This document shows positions 59,217 through 64,000 of a DNA stretch of 64,000 nt, piece after piece. The notes under the pieces were generated by a model. It did no database searches. It saw nothing but the letters and a program-made list of their open reading frames with translations, and was not told the origin of the DNA. The position numbers were made by a program, and so were the translations under genes. The DNA is taken from the NCBI GenBank assembly GCA_038087015.1, contig JASBNA010000004.1, positions 1,550,001 through 1,614,000 on the forward strand, given 5' to 3'. Origin of the DNA: Cerrena zonata. Lineage: Eukaryota > Basidiomycota > Agaricomycetes > Polyporales > Cerrenaceae. Each line of letters starts with the position of its first letter. The stretch's first letter is position 1.

Positions 59217-60084
59217 TTACTTACCTCGACTCGTACCACCTCTTACGGAGCTAGCAGCTCTCATCGAAGCTCTCGTCCCCCTAACTCCCCTTACACCACT
59301 ACTTCCCATCCCCCTCGCCGTCTTCTCTTTCACCTTCTCCGCTTTCTCCCTAGCCAATCTCTCTTTCTCCTCCCGCTCTTCTTTTTCGCGCCTTTCTCGC
59401 TCTTCGCGTGCCTTCCGTTCCTGCTCTCTTTGAGCAGCCTCTTCCTCTTCTTTCTGCCGTCGTTCAATCTCAGCTTGAACTTCGGCTTCGACCTGTGCTT
59501 CGTCGGCTTCAGCACCTTGCCAACGTTCGTCGAGAATCAGTCTGTTAATACGTTCAGTGTTGTGCAGAATAGTGGTATATTTGTCGAGTAGTGCATTAGT
59601 GTGAGATAGTTGTATCGATACTCTCTGGGAGATAACAAAGGAGACTTCAGTGAGTAAGTCATTGAAATTGGCTAAAGCAGTGGCAACATACATCTGTAGC
59701 AGATTTGGCCTCCCGTAAAGCACCCTTGTAAACCTCAAAAGCAGAATTAAGCTTCTTGAGAATGAAAAGATCATGCTGCAGTTTCTCTTCACGCGTCCTC
59801 GCAGCTTGGCGTTTCGCGTTCTCCAAGTCCTCTTGGGTCATTGTCGCGTCCATCTCTCCGTGCTGTTCATCATCATCGGCTATCGCGCTTTCATCTATCG
59901 GTGGTCTAGCAAAGAGACTGAATGGACGTTTATCTTTGGGCTGATCATGACCGAGAGATAGGTCGGACAATGAGAGGTTAGAGTTGTCTGGCTCGGAGTG
60001 TGAGCCACTTGAGAAGATTAGGGACTCTGAGAGGAGGCGATCCTGTGAAGGTAATGATATATGAGAAAAGTCCGAAGAGTCCAT
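59217..60084 (-). CDS. DUO1: DASH complex subunit DUO1
   Basis: Kinetochore microtubule-ring component specific to fungi. From ATG 60084 the first 80 residues are Ser/Asp-rich (LSLSDLSLGHDQPKDKRPF). The Duo1 core follows: LQHDLFILKKLNSAFEVYKG, ALREAKSATD, then across the single intron RVSIQLSHTNALLDKYTTIL and HNTERINRLILDERWQGAEA, whose ILD-WQG ending is typical. The C-terminus is a long, highly charged Glu/Arg/Lys helix (about 60 residues) and a Gly/Arg/Ser-rich basic tail that could touch microtubules. About 270 residues. Confidence 0.9.
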
Positions 60085-60521
60085 TCTGTGGTCTGGTTCA
60101 GTAAAGCAGAGGTGTTGCCTGGCTGAAGCTATTCGATTGCTTCGACTTGTCGAGTCGAGTGTGACGCGTCGGGGATCTGTGACCTGAGGCTGTGACCGTC
60201 GCGGTCAATGATCATCAGCCTGAATTTGACGAACTCGAAGCGATGTGTCATTTCTTGAGTCCTCAGTCTGTTTTTAACTGTTACATCGATATCTAGGTAG
60301 CGACCTTGTATTATGGGCCTTAATTTCCGAGACATCAAAACTTAGACTCGAAACGAGTCTGAGTCCTACTACTACTGTCCTAGTTCAACAACTTGGTTAT
60401 GCGCCACATTCTACGTGACTACCGACTCTATCACTATTTCTAGACGCTGCAACAACAAGTATACTGGTACACACTAATTCGAGCAATCTTCAGAATCTTC
60501 TACTCGACTACTCAAAAATAC
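60085..60521. other. Intergenic region DUO1 promoter / terpene synthase 3' flank
   Basis: 437 bp with no coding signal. Includes a gactgtgacc-type inverted stretch near 60175-60210 (gacctgaggctgtgaccgtcgcggtcaatg). Confidence 0.35.
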
Positions 60522-61530
60522 TCAGGGGACGACTTCCTTCCACCGGTAGCGAGGAGAGAAGAGGCTGAAATGAACATATCCAGAGGCAAAGTCTTCCCAG
60601 GCCTCTCTCGCTCGCCCTTCCCCAAGTATTTTCCTGATTCGCTCCGTGAGGGAGATTACTTGCTCGGCCAGGTCATTCACCGACTGCTCTAACGTCTTTC
60701 CGTGCATCCGAGCATATCGGCCCAGGTAACAGCCATCATCTTGCTCAAGTGCTTCCTTGTAAGAAGACAACAGATCGCTGCAAGTGTGAATTATGTTAAT
60801 ATCAAGAGGTGAGGCGAACATTCCGTTAAGAGACATACTTGACATAATCTATGAACATGATTGTATCACTGTCTGATTTTAGAATACTATATGCACAAGA
60901 TGCCGGGACGAAAACTCACGGAAATGCCTGGATGTATTCCGCAACATCGGGGCACATTGTGGATGGCCAAATGCAAGCGGCAAATATCTCTGATAAACCG
61001 TTCTTGTAGCGAGAATACTTGATGTATGTACCAGCATCCGGCTTCAAGGTGAGTTGATTGACATCTTGCCGAATACATAATTCTTCGTTGGCGAATCCCA
61101 TCATGCACGTATGGACCATGTTGGCGGTGTAGTCGGGAAGGTATTTGCGCACCTCACTAGCCATCTCTATGAAATGACTGAGTATGGGGTCGAGCTGAGG
61201 CTGACCTGTACAGATGCGCGGAATGAACTCTCGCATCGCCTGGATGTCGGTCGCAACTACGTCATCACATAGTGCTGCACATACTGTGAACAGCGTCGTG
61301 GCGACTTGGACAGCATGGGGAGTATGCTGATAGGCAGCGTATCCGATGTCCAGACCAATGACAAAGTATTGTTCAAAGGTCGTCTCTGAGATATCGAGCT
61401 TCCAGGATCGCATAATGTCTCTGGCTTTGGCTTCTACGACTGGAGGGGCTGTACGAGGAGGAAAACGGTCGGCGAAGTGAGTTCTCTCGAGGAAGTCGAG
61501 AACGAAACGGCGAGAAAACGCAACATCCAT
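60522..61530 (-). CDS. TRI5-family (trichodiene-synthase-like) sesquiterpene synthase
   Basis: Class I terpene cyclase. Exon 1 (from ATG 61530) has FEQYFVIGLDIGYAAYQHTP and the Asp-rich motif in ALCDDVVATD, then AMREFIPRICTGQPQLDPIL and YKNGLSEIFAACIWP. Two introns follow; between them a 33-nt exon encodes DTIMFIDYV. The NSE metal-binding motif NDLLSSYKE is assembled across the second splice junction (aa|c), so no single ORF shows it. The C-terminus has the RY pair (SPRYRWKEV). About 305 residues, slightly short versus trichodiene synthase but usual for mushroom TRI5-like enzymes. Metal motifs look intact, so an active cyclase of FPP is likely. The product is unknown; membership of this family does not imply trichothecene production. 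Confidence 0.88.
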
Positions 61531-61533
61531 ATC

Positions 61534-61584
61534 CTACGAACAAAGTAAGTGATAGAGTGCCGACTTTGAATATGAATAGCTTAC
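61534..61584 (-). other. Leader (5' UTR) intron of the terpene synthase gene
   Basis: A GTAAGC donor at 61584 and a TTCGTAG acceptor three bases before the ATG define a 51-nt intron. The upstream sequence contains no in-frame ATG. Confidence 0.55.
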
Positions 61585-61703
61585 TGCAGATTGATGGGGA
61601 GACCTAATCGAAGTGTCGAAATTTTGAATGTCTAGAGCAGTGTTCTAAAGATAGGAAGATATCCCTCTCTACGACTGCTTTCTTCCTCAATCTACCGACC
61701 TCT

Positions 61704-61711
61704 TATATATA
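61704..61711 (-). promoter_or_regulatory. TATA box of the terpene synthase gene
   Basis: tatatata about 175 bp upstream of the ATG (about 120 nt of leader after removing the predicted leader intron). A TATA-driven promoter suggests conditional expression, unlike the housekeeping neighbours. Confidence 0.5.
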
Positions 61712-64000
61712 CGTAGCAATGTGATGAAACTAGAAATTCAGGTAAATTTGTGTACGTTATACACCGACATGATAGGACACTCTCTGCACCTAACATCCCA
61801 AGGTGCTAGACGAATTTGCATTGAGCTAATCTGATATGAGAGAAACAGGGTCACTCTCTTTGGATATACTGGCCCCCTAGGAATTGGACCCTTCGGATGT
61901 TTGAGGCACACTCCTATAACTGATAGTGTAGCCACCGAAGTGTAGATCAAACACAATTCGTATCTGTTAAGGAAAGCAACCTCAAGTTGCAGCAACAAAC
62001 TACCATAAATATGGTGCTAGTGGTATGCTGCACTATGTATGTAATTTCCAAGAAAAATGTTCAAGGGTTGTAGCTCCGACAGATTGTTCGTCACGAAGCT
62101 TAAATCCAGAACCTGGACCAATCGACTATGACGCAATCTTCCTTTGGTGAATGGATTGGATTTGGTCTGTGCTATAAAAATAAAGGTTCAATGCGGTGAT
62201 ATGATTTTCGCTTTACAAGACTCACACTCTTAAACATAATGGGTTTTGTAGAGACATAGTCACCTGCCTCAATGGTACCCAACTGTAAGCTCGGGTCTGT
62301 ACTAGCAACGCACCATACGGTTAACGATTTCGATCATGTTGGTGTGTAGTACACGTTCGGGCTGACAGGATCAACACCGATCTGAACGTATCACGCACTC
62401 TATCCGGGGATGATTACGCATATATTGTTATACTGCCTACGGAGTGGGCTCTATTGCATATTAAAAGAAAGACAAAGTCTTGACTTGAAGAGCCTGAAAT
62501 GCCATTTTTTGTTTTCAGCGGTATGCAACGGATCAGCAGTGTCTGGCGGACTGGTATTGATTATCTCTGACGTGTGACCCTTATTCCAATGCTGAAAAAT
62601 GGAGGAGGGACTTGATTGAACAGACCCTTGATGCTTGAGCAATGTAGGTAATCGAGAAGGTAGGTCAATCCCGGTGTCGTAATGGCAAAAGGCGGAACTA
62701 TGATACTATATTCAAGCGTAATACAGGCTGTTGAAACATACTAGCAGCTTAAGGATATTTTTTGCAGATGCGTGGATTTCCTAGCATCAGATTTGGCATG
62801 AGAATATCCATCATACTACCATTTACCAAACTCCCAGAGACAGTGAGACGCCACGATAGTATGCGAAGAGTGGCGTGTCGGTAACTCAATGATACGGGCA
62901 ATTATTTTATGTCCAGCGATAGGATCGGAAGAGCGAGCAAATTTAAATCTGCTATCTTTTCAAATATCCTTTCACTAGAGTCGGTTGAAGTAGAAAGGGC
63001 TTCCTAATCTACTAGCATAGTAGGCTCAATCATTGATGTGACCGTCAAAGTCGAAGTTCGAACCAAGTTTTACAAAGACCATGAGTAAGCTATATGAACA
63101 GACTCGGAGAGCCTCCCCGCCGCCAGCTAGAAGTCCAACCGATCTATTAGCCTCAAGGCACTCAGGTGATATCTCTATTACTTCAGCATCTATTCGAGAA
63201 ATGCTAACAGGTAGTGATACTGATTCCTACCACTCTCCTTATCCCCTTTGGGCTTGTCTAGTGGTTCAAGTTGCGGTTCGATATTTGTGTTACTCGAGAA
63301 ATGGACCTCATCGCACCAGACACTCCCAAAAATAATATGGTACCAGTACAACCTCCCGGTCTTCAACTGGTAACCGGCCTAGGGACAGATCATATGAGAA
63401 GCAAAATGTTCACATTCATCATTCTCATTAACTCATTCACCTTCACACTCCTCCTTTCCTTGTCCGGTTCGGATTATTTGATAGAATAGCACGTCATCTG
63501 GATAACCTAGATAGAGACTGAAAAATGAATCCTCCTCCAGTGGGCTACCTTGGGGCCGTTCAATCGCTATAGATCTCAACCATTCTCTCCTTAGAGCGTA
63601 TACGAGGGTCACATTTCATGTACCATGTCTATATGGTGTTAGAGGGTGCAATGCACAAAGGTCGACAGGGTGAACGTACCTAGAAGGATGATGGAACGAA
63701 GGTAAGAAACGTAGTTTGAGAGTGGCACTCACCGCTAACGCGACCGAGCGCCTTTTACAGTGTCTCAATTTGGCAACCAAGTTCAAGTTGCCAAGTCCAC
63801 TAGCCTATCGTCGGGATTTCTTCATGTATGCCGTGAGCATACGAACAATATACATTGCAAGATATAGATGCCCCACTCCGTATATGACAACCTCAGAATC
63901 TTCCCTTATATGTCAGTTCTCCTATGTTTTTTTGTCAATTTGTCAGATGATGTGGAACATCATGGAGACTACATCCCGGTTGTGGTAATTAGTGGCCAGA
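61712..64000. other. Terminal 2.3-kb region without supportable genes
   Basis: Short ORFs only. A minus-strand stretch (61738-61998) has a hydrophobic segment followed by KGPIPRGP, faintly like a P450 start. A plus-strand pair of open frames (63081-63489) could be joined by a splice into an unknown protein with a hydrophobic end (FTFIILINSFTFTLLLSLS). Neither is strong enough to call. Confidence 0.3.

Noticed and set aside
61738..61998. Minus-strand open frame with hydrophobic segment then KGPIPRGP, near the terpene synthase; possible P450 N-terminus
   Set aside because: Starts without ATG, only one weak proline-rich match, and no downstream P450 motif (ExxR, heme Cys) in the right place.
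63081..63489. Two plus-strand open frames that could splice into one protein with a hydrophobic end
   Set aside because: No intron phase fits cleanly, one implied intron would be 21 nt, and no family is recognised.

Overview
The window looks like nuclear DNA of a filamentous basidiomycete, most likely an Agaricomycete. The evidence is gene content and structure. Nearly every gene is cut by many short introns (about 45-60 nt, GT..AG, often with a CTAAC/CTGAC-like branch site), and some exons are only 16-33 nt. There is a DASH-complex subunit, two Zn2Cys6 regulators, a TRI5-type terpene synthase of the kind expanded in mushrooms, and an expanded F-box content. I see no rRNA, tRNA, CRISPR array or intact transposon. 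Gene functions below come from motifs and family memory; no database search was run.

Layout. 67-7668: tRNA-guanine transglycosylase, converging within 40 bp on the DEAD-box helicase DBP10, then a GLTSCR1-domain gene fired from the same 570-bp divergent promoter. 8444-14229: an F-box protein and a large Zn2Cys6/Fungal_trans regulator. 16267-23425: a hemerythrin-like protein, APC8/Cdc23, ALG14 and U2AF1. 25605-31714: a small Zn2Cys6 protein, a 3.3-kb gene-free stretch, and a mitochondrial-carrier-like membrane protein. 33365-47000: Fun30 chromatin remodeller, the TRAPP subunit BET5, a DHA-type MFS transporter, an unknown two-TM membrane protein, a BRI3-like membrane protein and the PRMT1/Hmt1 arginine methyltransferase. 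47727-50510: an F-box protein with an Asn-rich insert and a hydrophobic C-terminal tail.

From 50918 the character changes to accessory DNA. Three tandem units (starting near 50918, 52079 and 53568) each carry an intact gene for the same 110-120-residue protein of no family I recognise. The copies share a promoter block, and the first two share 3' flanks. Third-position changes dominate where I compared codons. Units 2 and 3 carry extra unrelated DNA between the shared blocks; in unit 3 it contains a candidate small secreted protein gene on the opposite strand. The array is followed by a 2-oxoglutarate/Fe(II) dioxygenase of the phytanoyl-CoA hydroxylase type, another candidate small secreted protein, the DASH subunit DUO1, and a TRI5-family sesquiterpene synthase. 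The last 2.5 kb holds nothing I can call.

Most of the first 50 kb is housekeeping (tRNA modification, ribosome assembly, splicing, glycosylation, trafficking, cell cycle, chromatin). The 50.9-61.7 kb part, with local duplication, lineage-specific small proteins and specialised-metabolism enzymes, is where undescribed biology is most likely.
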